From Flavobacteriaceae bacterium (GTDB taxonomy: Bacteria > Bacteroidota > Bacteroidia > Flavobacteriales > Flavobacteriaceae), in the NCBI GenBank assembly GCA_018674025.1, contig JABHBC010000154.1, positions 1 through 16,157 on the forward strand: 16,157 bases of DNA. Direction: 5' to 3'. Every line of letters begins with the position of its first letter. The stretch's first letter is position 1. The notes beneath the pieces are model-generated. The model saw only the letters and a list, made by a program, of their open reading frames with translations. It ran no database searches and was not told where the DNA came from. The translations under genes and the position numbers were made by a program. Of the stretch, positions 5,756-13,049 are shown one piece after another.

Positions 5756-5778
5756 ATCTCGTGAGAACGGGATTTTTT
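5756..5778 (+). terminator. Terminator-like hairpin at the 5' end of the greA transcript
   Basis: ATCTCGT (5756-5762) pairs with ACGGGAT (5767-5773), with one G:U pair, around the loop GAGA, which is a GNRA tetraloop. A run of six Ts spans 5773-5778. It has the form of an intrinsic terminator but lies only a few bases after the predicted start site and before greA, so it is a leader element rather than the end of a gene. It could be an attenuator, a stabilising 5' hairpin, or the source of a very short RNA. Confidence 0.55.
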
Positions 5779-5814
5779 GTATATATATAACATGGTTTAA
5801 TTAATTATAAAGTA

Positions 5815-6288
5815 ATGAGTAGTATTTCATATTATACAAAAGAAGGCTTAAAGAAATTAAGAGACGAATTGAGTCAATTAAAGGATATTGAAAGACCAAA
5901 AGCCTCAAATGCTATTGCAGAAGCAAGAGATAAAGGAGATTTGAGTGAAAATGCAGAATATGATGCTGCTAAAGAAGCTCAAGGTATGTTAGAAATGAAA
6001 ATTTCTAAACTTGAAGAAACTTTATCAGGAGCTAGAGTAATTGACGAATCTCAGTTAGATAATTCTAAAGTATTGGTTTTATCTAAGGTCAAGATTAAAA
6101 ATAAGTCAAATGGCATGGAAATGTCATACACTTTAGTGGCAGATGGTGAGGCAGATTTATCAGCTGGAAAACTTTCTGTTAACTCTCCTATTGGTAAAGG
6201 TTTATTAGGTAAATCATTGGGTGACATAGCAGAAATTAAAGTTCCTAACGGAACTATTAAATTCATTATTACTGATATTTCTCGATAA
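5815..6288 (+). CDS. greA: Transcription elongation factor GreA
   Basis: Rescues stalled RNA polymerase by stimulating cleavage of the transcript 3' end; it enters through the secondary channel. The 157 residues match the family length. The N-terminal coiled coil (about 1-78) carries the tip motif ARDKGDLSENAEYD with acidic D42 and E45, which position Mg in the active site. The C-terminal FKBP-like domain (about 80-157) includes DGEADLSAGKLSV and SPIGKGLLGKS. The stop overlaps the ATG of the HIT gene (TAATG), so the two are coupled. The ATG at 5815 is preferred; an upstream ATG at 5792 gives only Met-Val-stop. Confidence 0.97.
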   Translation: MSSISYYTKEGLKKLRDELSQLKDIERPKASNAIAEARDKGDLSENAEYDAAKEAQGMLEMKISKLEETLSGARVIDESQLDNSKVLVLSKVKIKNKSNGMEMSYTLVADGEADLSAGKLSVNSPIGKGLLGKSLGDIAEIKVPNGTIKFIITDISR

Positions 6289-6695
6289 TGGCATCTGTTT
6301 TTTCTAAAATAATATCTAAAGAAATTCCTTGCTATAAAATTGCAGAAAATCAGGACTTTATCGCCTTTTTAGATATTAATCCAAATTCATTAGGTCATAC
6401 ACTTTGTGTTCCTAAAATTGAGGTTGATAATTTTTTGGATCTAGAAAAAAAATCATACGATAAATTAATGTCATTTTCAAGAAATGTAGCACTCGCAATC
6501 AAACAAGTAGTAACTTGTAAAAGAATAGGGATGTCATTAATCGGTCTAGAAGTACCACATGTTCACGTCCATCTTATACCAATCTCTAATATGGAGGACA
6601 TGCAGTTTATAAAAAAAATCAAATTAAATCACAATAAATTTGATTCATTAGCAAAAGAAATAAATAGTGTTTATACTTTGTCAAATTCAATTTGA
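6288..6695 (+). CDS. HIT family protein (Hint-type nucleotide hydrolase)
   Basis: Histidine-triad protein expected to hydrolyse nucleoside phosphoramidates or adenylated substrates. The signature HVHVHLIP lies at 91-98, with H91, H93 and H95; the middle part of the fold shows NPNSLGHTLCVPK (31-43). At 135 residues it has the usual Hint length. It is coupled to greA by a one-base overlap, and the greA-HIT pair is familiar from flavobacteria. Its last 25 bases overlap the 3' end of the histidine kinase gene on the other strand, so the two mRNAs would be complementary at their ends. The natural substrate cannot be read from the sequence. Confidence 0.93.
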   Translation: MASVFSKIISKEIPCYKIAENQDFIAFLDINPNSLGHTLCVPKIEVDNFLDLEKKSYDKLMSFSRNVALAIKQVVTCKRIGMSLIGLEVPHVHVHLIPISNMEDMQFIKKIKLNHNKFDSLAKEINSVYTLSNSI

Positions 6696-7813
6696 ATAAT
6701 AGTTTTGACGTTTAATTCTGAATATTTTACAAATATTTTTCCACTGTGATAATCTTCTATTATTCTTTTAGATAATGATAATCCAAGACCCCAGCCTCTC
6801 TTTTTACTTGTGAATCCGGGATTAAATATTTTTTTAAATTGACTTTTCTTTATTCCAGTTCCATTATCAGTAATTGTAAGTACTATTACATTCTTTTGTT
6901 CACTAAGTTTAACTAGTATATCTCCATCACCTTTAATTGCATCAATACTATTTTTTATAATATTTTCAATTGTCCAGCTATAAAGTTGTTTATTGATTTG
7001 ACAGTATAATTGCTTTTTAGGGAATTTAAATTCAATATTTACTCTGTCGGACACCCTTGTCATTAAATAATCTAGTGAATCTCTAGTTAGTTTTGTAAGG
7101 TTGGTTTTTAATAATATGGGTTTAGAGCCAATTTTATTAAATCTTTCACTTATAATATTTAATCTATCAATATCCTTTTCAATCTCAATTAAATAATTTG
7201 AGTCTACCTTTTTACTTTTCAAGATCTCTATCCACCCCATCAACGATGTTAATGGGGTGCCAATTTGATGAGCTGTTTCTTTTGCCATTCCAGTCCAAAG
7301 CATATTAAGTGTAGCAATTTTAGAGCTCTTATAATAAAAGTAAATTAAAGAAATAAATAATAATATTATTAAGATTAGAGCTAATGGATAATACTTTAAC
7401 TTATTTATAACATCAGAATTCCCATAGTATAATGTTTCTATAACTTTATTATCATAATAAATTTTGATTGGAGTGTTTTCGTTTTTAAATTTTCTTATAA
7501 GTTTATTAATTTTGGTAGAATCATCAATTTTTAGATTAGCAATATTATTAAACTCTATTTCTCCATTTTTATTAACCTTTATCATTGGAGTTGTAGAGTT
7601 ATTTTTTAATACCTCCAGAGTAAGATTAGAAATATTATCATCATCTAAAGATTTGGTTAATTCAGCTTGAGCCAATGACCATATTTGCATTTTAGATCTT
7701 TCTTCTGTTTTAAATTTTTGAAAAAACAGAAAAGTATTCCATAAAATAACAGAAATAATTATCAAGGATAAGGAAACTAAAATCCAGCTAGATATATTGT
7801 TTTTTTTGTTCAA
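6671..7813 (-). CDS. Membrane sensor histidine kinase (orphan)
   Basis: Two-component sensor. Transmembrane segment 1 is at about 9-31, an extracytoplasmic sensor loop at about 32-140 has no domain I recognise, and TM2 is at about 142-160. HisKA follows with the H-box KETAHQIGTPLTSLMGW (phospho-acceptor H182). The ATPase part shows an N-box ENIIKNSIDAI (283-293), G1 DNGTGI (316-321), F-box IFNPGFTSK (329-337) and G2 GWGLGLSLSKRI (340-351). No response regulator is adjacent, so the partner lies elsewhere. The start codon appears to be TTG (7811-7813 read in reverse): the frame is open to a stop at 7856-7858 with no ATG, and the first internal Met (42) would remove TM1. Greater Lys/Asn content than its neighbours reflects the A+T bias. 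Confidence 0.92.
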   Translation of the reverse strand: MNKKNNISSWILVSLSLIIISVILWNTFLFFQKFKTEERSKMQIWSLAQAELTKSLDDDNISNLTLEVLKNNSTTPMIKVNKNGEIEFNNIANLKIDDSTKINKLIRKFKNENTPIKIYYDNKVIETLYYGNSDVINKLKYYPLALILIILLFISLIYFYYKSSKIATLNMLWTGMAKETAHQIGTPLTSLMGWIEILKSKKVDSNYLIEIEKDIDRLNIISERFNKIGSKPILLKTNLTKLTRDSLDYLMTRVSDRVNIEFKFPKKQLYCQINKQLYSWTIENIIKNSIDAIKGDGDILVKLSEQKNVIVLTITDNGTGIKKSQFKKIFNPGFTSKKRGWGLGLSLSKRIIEDYHSGKIFVKYSELNVKTIIQIEFDKV

Positions 7814-7941
7814 AATTAAGCTCGTAAAATAATTTATTAAATAAATATAATCTAATTATATCAAACTATAATAACACATAAATGATTAGAAATCTTTATT
7901 TTAGACAATCAAAAAAATAATTAACAAATTTAATAATTAAC

Positions 7942-8316
7942 ATGGAATTACAAGGAAAAATTAAAATGATTGGTAATACTCAAGCTATTACTGATAGTTT
8001 CAAAAAAAGAGAAATAGTTATTACGACTAATGAACAATACCCACAAACAATAATGACCGAGTTTGTACAAGATAAAGTAGATCTTTTAAATAATTATGAG
8101 GTAGGTAATGATGTTAAAATCAGTATAAACATCAGAGGAAGAGAATGGAAAAACCCAAAAGGTGAGATTAAATATTTTAACTCTATACAGGGCTGGCGTA
8201 TTGAAAAATTAAGTGATCAAGTTGATTCAAGTCAATTACCTCCTGCAGCTCCACTTCAATCATTTGAAACTACCAATGATGTAAAAGACGATGAACATGA
8301 TGATTTACCATTTTAA
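7942..8316 (+). CDS. DUF3127 family protein, predicted OB-fold with SSB-like C-terminal tip
   Basis: I recognise the Bacteroidota-specific DUF3127 family from MELQGKIKMIG at the start, REIVITTNEQYPQ (23-35) and VKISINIRGREW (58-69). The body (about 1-92) is beta-rich and compatible with an OB-fold. After a flexible Ser/Pro/Gln-rich linker (93-113) it ends DDEHDDLPF, very like the acidic D-D-D-I-P-F tip that bacterial SSB uses to recruit replication and repair proteins. A role at single-stranded DNA or RNA is inference; the function is not established to my knowledge. It is the first gene of a close-packed unit (three bases to the transporter). No convincing TAnnTTTG is seen upstream in 7814-7941; TATTTTAG at 7897-7904 is the nearest. 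Confidence 0.85.
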   Translation: MELQGKIKMIGNTQAITDSFKKREIVITTNEQYPQTIMTEFVQDKVDLLNNYEVGNDVKISINIRGREWKNPKGEIKYFNSIQGWRIEKLSDQVDSSQLPPAAPLQSFETTNDVKDDEHDDLPF

Positions 8317-8319
8317 CAC

Positions 8320-9708
8320 ATGTATTTAACAAAATTCATTGAAAATATTTTTAAAAGGTTTTTACCTTCTCCTTTTATAATAGCAGTAATTCTGACTTTT
8401 ACTACAATTATTCTTGCTCTTATATTTTCAAATTTTGTTGATTCAAATTCTTCTCTATCTTTTTTAGAAATTTTATCCTCTTGGGAAAAAGGTATTTGGA
8501 ATAATGATTTATTGGTATTTGCTTATCAAATGATACTAATACTAGTTTTAGGAAATATATTAGTTTTAAGTTCTCCTGTTAGCAGATTAATATTAGTAAT
8601 AGCAAAAAAGGCTAATAGCACTGAAAAAGCAGTAATTATTGTTAGTGTTTCAGTAATGTTGGTCGCATTTTTTAATTGGGGTTTGGGGCTTATTTTTGGA
8701 GCTATTTTAGCAAGAAAAATAGGAGATTATTCTATTAAAAATAATATAAAATTAAATTATCCATTAGTTGGTGCAGCTGGATATGTAGGGCTTATGATAT
8801 GGCATTCCGGAATAAGTGGGTCAGCTCCTATTAAAGTTGCTGAAGACAATCATTTGTCTAGTCTTATGTCTTCTAGAAATGATTCTTATTTATATAGCGA
8901 TCTCCCAACCAGTTTAAATTTCGATTTAACAGTTTTAAGTTCAGCAAATTTAATCACTTTCTTAGTTCTACTAATCTTGGTTCCAATTACTTTCTATTTT
9001 CTTTCAAAAAATTCATTTCCTCAAAATACTGCATTATCAAAAGAAAATATAATAATTAATGATGTTCAAGCGGATATTGGTAAAAATAGGCTTGAAAGCT
9101 CAAGAATATTTTCAACACTATTTGGATTAATTTTACTTACTGCTTTCTTTTATCAATATTCAGAAGAGCTAATTAGTTTTAAAATTACACCAAATAGTCT
9201 TAATTTTTTTATGTTAGGTCTTTCAATTTTATTGCATTCAAATTTTAAATCATTTCTTAATGCTTTACAAGAGTCTATTAATGGCGCGTCAGGAATATTA
9301 ATTCAATTTCCCCTGTATTTTGGAATTATGGGAATTATGAAAGAGTCAGGACTGATTGTTTATGTATCTGATTTTTTTATTTCTATTTCAAATGAATTTA
9401 CACTTCCTATATTTACTTTTTTTAGTGCTGCTATTGTAAACGTATTTGTTCCTAGTGGTGGAGGGCAATGGGTTATACAAGGTCCTGTAGTAATTGCAGC
9501 TGCGACTGAGTTAAATGTGCCAATTCAGAAAGTTGTAATGGCTTTGGCTTATGGAGACCAATTAACTAATATGTTACAGCCATTTTGGGCTTTACCATTA
9601 TTGGCAATTACAAAATTAAAAGCTAAAGAAATTTTACCTTATACGCTTATTATTATGCTTGTAGGATTACTAGTTTTTATTTCAAGTTTAATCATATTTA
9701 AATTTTAA
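8320..9708 (+). CDS. Short-chain fatty acid transporter (AtoE family)
   Basis: Inner-membrane protein of the AtoE/TIGR00366 family, proposed to import short-chain fatty acids such as acetoacetate or butyrate with protons. The 462 residues have about eleven to thirteen hydrophobic segments. Family-like conserved stretches are FNWGLGLIFGAILAR (118-132), WHSGISGSAPI (161-171), NVFVPSGGGQWVIQGPV (374-390) and GDQLTNMLQPFWALP (412-426). Full family length, no break. No CoA-transferase or thiolase accompanies it, unlike enterobacterial ato genes; instead it lies three bases after DUF3127 and three bases before a polyphosphate kinase 2 gene. The actual substrate is unknown. Confidence 0.9.
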   Translation: MYLTKFIENIFKRFLPSPFIIAVILTFTTIILALIFSNFVDSNSSLSFLEILSSWEKGIWNNDLLVFAYQMILILVLGNILVLSSPVSRLILVIAKKANSTEKAVIIVSVSVMLVAFFNWGLGLIFGAILARKIGDYSIKNNIKLNYPLVGAAGYVGLMIWHSGISGSAPIKVAEDNHLSSLMSSRNDSYLYSDLPTSLNFDLTVLSSANLITFLVLLILVPITFYFLSKNSFPQNTALSKENIIINDVQADIGKNRLESSRIFSTLFGLILLTAFFYQYSEELISFKITPNSLNFFMLGLSILLHSNFKSFLNALQESINGASGILIQFPLYFGIMGIMKESGLIVYVSDFFISISNEFTLPIFTFFSAAIVNVFVPSGGGQWVIQGPVVIAAATELNVPIQKVVMALAYGDQLTNMLQPFWALPLLAITKLKAKEILPYTLIIMLVGLLVFISSLIIFKF

Positions 9709-9711
9709 TTT

Positions 9712-10497
9712 ATGCTTAAAACTAGCGAGATCTCAACTTATTTAGATAAAATTAATTTTTTAGAAATACTTAAAGATAGATTTTCAAAAAAAAAGTACAA
9801 TTCAATTATACGTACTGTCAGCTATAACAAGGAACTCCTTGAACTACAATCATCATTAGTAGATCTTCAAAACTGGATTCAAAAGAATAATAAAAAAGTC
9901 TGTATAGTCTTTGAAGGCAGAGATGCAGCTGGTAAAGGAGGTGCAATTAAAAGATTTACACAGCACCTAAATCCTAGAACAACTCGAGTGGTAGCTTTAG
10001 CAAAACCAACAACAAAAGAAAAAGGCCAATGGTATTTTCAGAGATATATCAAAGAGTTGCCAAATAATGGAGAAATAGTATTTTTTGATAGAAGTTGGTA
10101 TAATCGAGCAATTGTAGAACCAGTTATGGGATTTTGCACTGATAATGAATATAATATTTTCATGAATCAAGTAAACGATTTTGAAAAGATGATTACTCAA
10201 GAAAATATAATTTTAATTAAATTTTGGTTTTCAATTACTAAAAAAACTCAAAAAAATCGATTTAATAGCAGATTATCAGACCCTTTAAAAAGGTGGAAAT
10301 TTAGTATTGTAGATAAAGAAGGGCAAAAAAAGTGGGATGTTTATACTGATTATAAAAACAAAATGCTTGACAAAACAAACACAGCTGGAAATCCTTGGAA
10401 AATCATAAAAAGTGATAGTAAAAAAAGCTCAAGATTAGAGTCAATTAAATATGTATTATCATTATTTGAATTTTCAAGTAATAATTTAAAAAAATGA
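9712..10497 (+). CDS. ppk2: Polyphosphate kinase 2 (first of two tandem copies)
   Basis: PPK2 enzymes transfer phosphate between polyphosphate and nucleotides. Walker A is FEGRDAAGKGGAIKR (67-81), Walker B FFDRSWYNRAIVEPV (124-138), and the lid/RWKF segment follows near 189-201 (DPLKRWKFSIVD). The 261 residues form a single PPK2 domain of the usual length. The nucleotide preference (ADP, GDP or AMP) cannot be set from sequence by eye. It ends in an ATGA overlap with the second copy, to which it aligns without gaps from about residue 35 to 258. It follows the transporter by three bases, so both are likely on one mRNA. Confidence 0.93.
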   Translation: MLKTSEISTYLDKINFLEILKDRFSKKKYNSIIRTVSYNKELLELQSSLVDLQNWIQKNNKKVCIVFEGRDAAGKGGAIKRFTQHLNPRTTRVVALAKPTTKEKGQWYFQRYIKELPNNGEIVFFDRSWYNRAIVEPVMGFCTDNEYNIFMNQVNDFEKMITQENIILIKFWFSITKKTQKNRFNSRLSDPLKRWKFSIVDKEGQKKWDVYTDYKNKMLDKTNTAGNPWKIIKSDSKKSSRLESIKYVLSLFEFSSNNLKK

Positions 10498-11297
10498 ATA
10501 AGTACTCATTAAGAGATTTAAAATTGTTGAGCTCAAAAAAAGCCTTGGTTTACCTTTTAACCCAAAAAAGTGCAACTATTGCTAAAACTCTGAGGTATGT
10601 TAAATACGAAACTAACTTGAAAAGGCTTCAGGTTGAATTAATTAAACTTCAAAAATGGGTTTTGGATAATGATAAAAAAGTAATTATAATATTTGAAGGA
10701 AGAGATTCAGCCGGTAAGGGTGGTGCAATAAGAAGAACTATTGAACATTTGAATCCAAGAAAAATTAAAGTTGTTGCCCTACCTAAGCCTACAGAAAATG
10801 AAAGAAGTCGCTGGTATTTTCAGAGATATGTAAACCATTTTCCAAGTAAAGGAAATATGGTTTTTTTTGATAGAAGTTGGTATAATAGAGCAGTAGTGGA
10901 ACCAGTAAATGTTTTTTGCAGTGATAGTGATTACTTATCCTTTATGAGTCAAGTCAATGATTTTGAAAAAATGATTACAGATTCAAATACATATCTTATT
11001 AAATTTTATTTTTCTATCTCTAAAGATGAGCAATTAAAGAGGTTTAATGAAATTAAAAATAGTCCATTAAAAAAATGGAAATTTAGTAGTGTTGATAGTA
11101 ATGCTCAAGAATTGTGGGATAAGTATACTTTTTATAAAGATCAAATGTTTTTAAAGACAAATACAATTAATGCCCCTTGGAATATAATTGAAGCTAATAG
11201 AAAAGTTAACGCAAGAACTCAAGCTATAAAGACAATTTTAGAAAAAATTCCATACACCAAAGATTTAGACTTAGAATCAGATGAAGTTATTTTTTAG
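10494..11297 (+). CDS. ppk2: Polyphosphate kinase 2 (second of two tandem copies)
   Basis: Second PPK2 domain protein, 267 residues, with Walker A FEGRDSAGKGGAIRR (67-81), Walker B FFDRSWYNRAVVEPV (124-138) and SPLKKWKFSSVD (190-201). By a gapless eye count it shares about two thirds of residues 61-160 with the first copy and keeps all catalytic motifs, so both should be active. The N-terminal 35 residues differ and the C-terminus carries an extra acidic tail (DLDLESDEVIF). The divergence shows an old duplication, or stable maintenance of two activities, rather than a recent copy. Its stop overlaps the convergent truB stop by four bases. Confidence 0.93.
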   Translation: MNKYSLRDLKLLSSKKALVYLLTQKSATIAKTLRYVKYETNLKRLQVELIKLQKWVLDNDKKVIIIFEGRDSAGKGGAIRRTIEHLNPRKIKVVALPKPTENERSRWYFQRYVNHFPSKGNMVFFDRSWYNRAVVEPVNVFCSDSDYLSFMSQVNDFEKMITDSNTYLIKFYFSISKDEQLKRFNEIKNSPLKKWKFSSVDSNAQELWDKYTFYKDQMFLKTNTINAPWNIIEANRKVNARTQAIKTILEKIPYTKDLDLESDEVIF

Positions 11298-11980
11298 CTT
11301 ATATTCTCTGTAAATTCTTCAATTGATATTGATTTATTTACTGAGTATTCACCAATTTTAGTCCTATTTAACTTATATAATGTAGCCCCGGAATTTAATT
11401 TTTTCCCAAAATCGTTTGCTAAAGCTCTAATATAAGTTCCTTTACTGCATTCTACTTCAAAATCAATGTGTGGCATATTAATTCTTGAAATATTAAAATT
11501 TAATATTTCAATATCACGATCATTTATTTCAATATTTTCTCCTATTCTTGCAGACTCATATAGTCTTTTGCCATCTTTTTTTATTGCAGAATAAATAGGT
11601 GGTTTTTGTTTTATTTTACCAATAAAACTTTTGGTTGCATTAATGATTAAATCCTTATTTATATGATCTACTGGAAAAGTGTTATCTGGTTTTGTTTCCA
11701 GGTCGAATGATGGAGTTGTTGAACCAATAAGAAAAGTCCCAGTGTATTTTTTTGTTTGATTTTGAAAACTAGAAATTTTCTTAGTCATTTTTCCTGTACA
11801 AATAATTAGTAGTCCTGTTGCCAGAGGATCTAATGTTCCTGCATGACCAACTTTAATTTTTTTTATTCCAAACTTGTTTTTAATCAGCCATCTGATTTTG
11901 TTTACAACTTGAAATGAGGTCCAATTTAGTGGTTTATTAATTAGCAAAACTTGGCCATTTTTAAAATCCTCAAGATTCAT
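11294..11980 (-). CDS. truB: tRNA pseudouridine(55) synthase TruB
   Basis: Makes pseudouridine at position 55 in the T-loop of tRNAs. The catalytic motif HAGTLDPLATGLL is at 46-58, with D51 as the nucleophile; GQVLLINKPLNWTS (9-22) and SKGTYIRALAND, near residues 180-190, are further family motifs. At 228 residues it is shorter than the 314 of E. coli because the C-terminal PUA-type domain is missing, a form I believe is usual in Bacteroidota. It is the last gene of the ftsX-DUF3098-uppP-truB unit, 20 bases after uppP. It overlaps the convergent PPK2 gene by four bases, so no terminator can lie between them. Confidence 0.96.
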   Translation of the reverse strand: MNLEDFKNGQVLLINKPLNWTSFQVVNKIRWLIKNKFGIKKIKVGHAGTLDPLATGLLIICTGKMTKKISSFQNQTKKYTGTFLIGSTTPSFDLETKPDNTFPVDHINKDLIINATKSFIGKIKQKPPIYSAIKKDGKRLYESARIGENIEINDRDIEILNFNISRINMPHIDFEVECSKGTYIRALANDFGKKLNSGATLYKLNRTKIGEYSVNKSISIEEFTENIS

Positions 11981-12000
11981 TAACTCTAATTTTTAAAAAA

Positions 12001-12795
12001 TTAATTTAAAATTGAATAACCAATTGCAATACAACCAATAACACCGCAGTAAATTGAGAAGTAAGAAAGTTTACTTTTCTTTACAATTAAAATCATCCAT
12101 TTACATGCTATTAAACCTGAAATAAAGGCAGCAAGAAAACCTACTAAAACAGGTATTAATTCAGAAGTCTGTAAATCTAAATTACCACTTAAAAGATCTT
12201 TACCTATTTTTCCGAAAATTAATGGAACTACCATTAGAAATGAAAATTTTGCAGCTCTTGCTCTGTCAATACCTAATAAAACTGAGGTAGAAATTGTGGC
12301 TCCCGATCTTGAAATCCCTGGGAGCATTGCTATTGCTTGAGAAATACCAATTATTGCAGCAGCTAAATAAGAAACTTCTTTTTTTGTATTTTTTGCTTTA
12401 TCTGCAAGCAGTAGTAATAATGCAGTTAACAATAACATACTGCCAACTAGCAATATTTCCCCCCCGAATAATGATTCAAGCTCTTTTTCAAAAAATAAGC
12501 CAATAATTACTGCTGGAAGCATAGAAATAATAATTTTTAATGAAAATTTAAATTCAGTGTTCCATTTAAATTGAAATAACCCTTTAATGATTTCAATAAC
12601 CTCTTCTTTGAAAACAATGATAGTGCTTAACGCTGTAGCAAAATGTAATACTACGGTAAAAGTCAAGCTTTGATCTGCTGCAGAGTTATTCCCTAGAATT
12701 ACTTTTACTAATTCTAAATGACCACTTGACGAAACTGGCAAGAATTCAGTTAAACCTTGAATTACACCAAGTACTAAAGCTTCTAAAATATCCAT
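12001..12795 (-). CDS. uppP: Undecaprenyl-diphosphatase UppP (BacA)
   Basis: Integral membrane phosphatase that turns undecaprenyl diphosphate into the monophosphate lipid carrier used for peptidoglycan and surface glycans; it also gives bacitracin tolerance. Both signatures are present: QGLTEFLPVSSSGHL (13-27, with E17 and H26) and LPGISRSGATI (158-168, with R163). The 264 residues with about eight hydrophobic segments match the family. It starts two bases after the DUF3098 stop and precedes truB by 20 bases, so it is an internal gene of the unit. Confidence 0.97.
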   Translation of the reverse strand: MDILEALVLGVIQGLTEFLPVSSSGHLELVKVILGNNSAADQSLTFTVVLHFATALSTIIVFKEEVIEIIKGLFQFKWNTEFKFSLKIIISMLPAVIIGLFFEKELESLFGGEILLVGSMLLLTALLLLLADKAKNTKKEVSYLAAAIIGISQAIAMLPGISRSGATISTSVLLGIDRARAAKFSFLMVVPLIFGKIGKDLLSGNLDLQTSELIPVLVGFLAAFISGLIACKWMILIVKKSKLSYFSIYCGVIGCIAIGYSILN

Positions 12796-12797
12796 AT

Positions 12798-13046
12798 CTA
12801 TTCTTTATCTGTGGTACTCAATATAGCATAAATCTGTATTCCAAGGCCTAAAAGCACTAGAGTAGGAGCTAGTCTTATTCTTCTAAAATTATATATGTCA
12901 GGACTAAAGATGTTGGGGTCTTCACTTCCTCCACCAGACATTAAAATGAATCCAACGGCAATTATAATCAGCCCTAAAATCATTATTTTATAGTTTCTTT
13001 TTTTAAAAATAAAATTATTTTTATCTCTTCTTTTTTTTTCTCCCAT
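12798..13046 (-). CDS. DUF3098 small membrane protein
   Basis: The 82 residues have a basic N-terminus (about 1-19, rich in Lys/Arg), a first membrane segment (about 20-37), a short loop with FSPDIYNFRRIRLAPTL (47-63) and a second membrane segment (about 60-77). I recognise this as DUF3098 by its size, the FRRI-L-P motif and its position between ftsX and uppP, which is usual in flavobacteria. The function is unknown. By context it may help FtsX or UppP in the envelope, an inference only. It starts three bases after the ftsX stop and ends two bases before uppP. Confidence 0.85.
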   Translation of the reverse strand: MGEKKRRDKNNFIFKKRNYKIMILGLIIIAVGFILMSGGGSEDPNIFSPDIYNFRRIRLAPTLVLLGLGIQIYAILSTTDKE

Positions 13047-13049
13047 TTC

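Noticed and set aside
5792..5800. Mini frame ATG-GTT-TAA in the greA leader as a regulatory upstream ORF
   Set aside because: Two codons only, no stalling motif and no pairing with the greA start.
6051..6266. Minus-strand open frame of 71 codons inside greA
   Set aside because: It lies wholly opposite the GreA C-terminal domain; its sequence is the mirror of conserved GreA codons.
7464..7670. Plus-strand open frame of 68 codons opposite the histidine kinase sensor loop
   Set aside because: Hydrophobic by virtue of the antisense of Asn/Lys codons; no independent signal.
9997..10200. Minus-strand open frame of 67 codons inside the first PPK2 gene
   Set aside because: Antisense to the Walker B region, which fully explains the sequence.
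9712..11297. Two PPK2 genes as a frameshift-split single gene or a recent duplication
   Set aside because: Each copy has a complete domain with all motifs, and they differ at about a third of core positions.
12294..12506. Plus-strand open frame of 70 codons opposite uppP
   Set aside because: Antisense to UppP membrane segments and the PGISRSG motif; no start signal.
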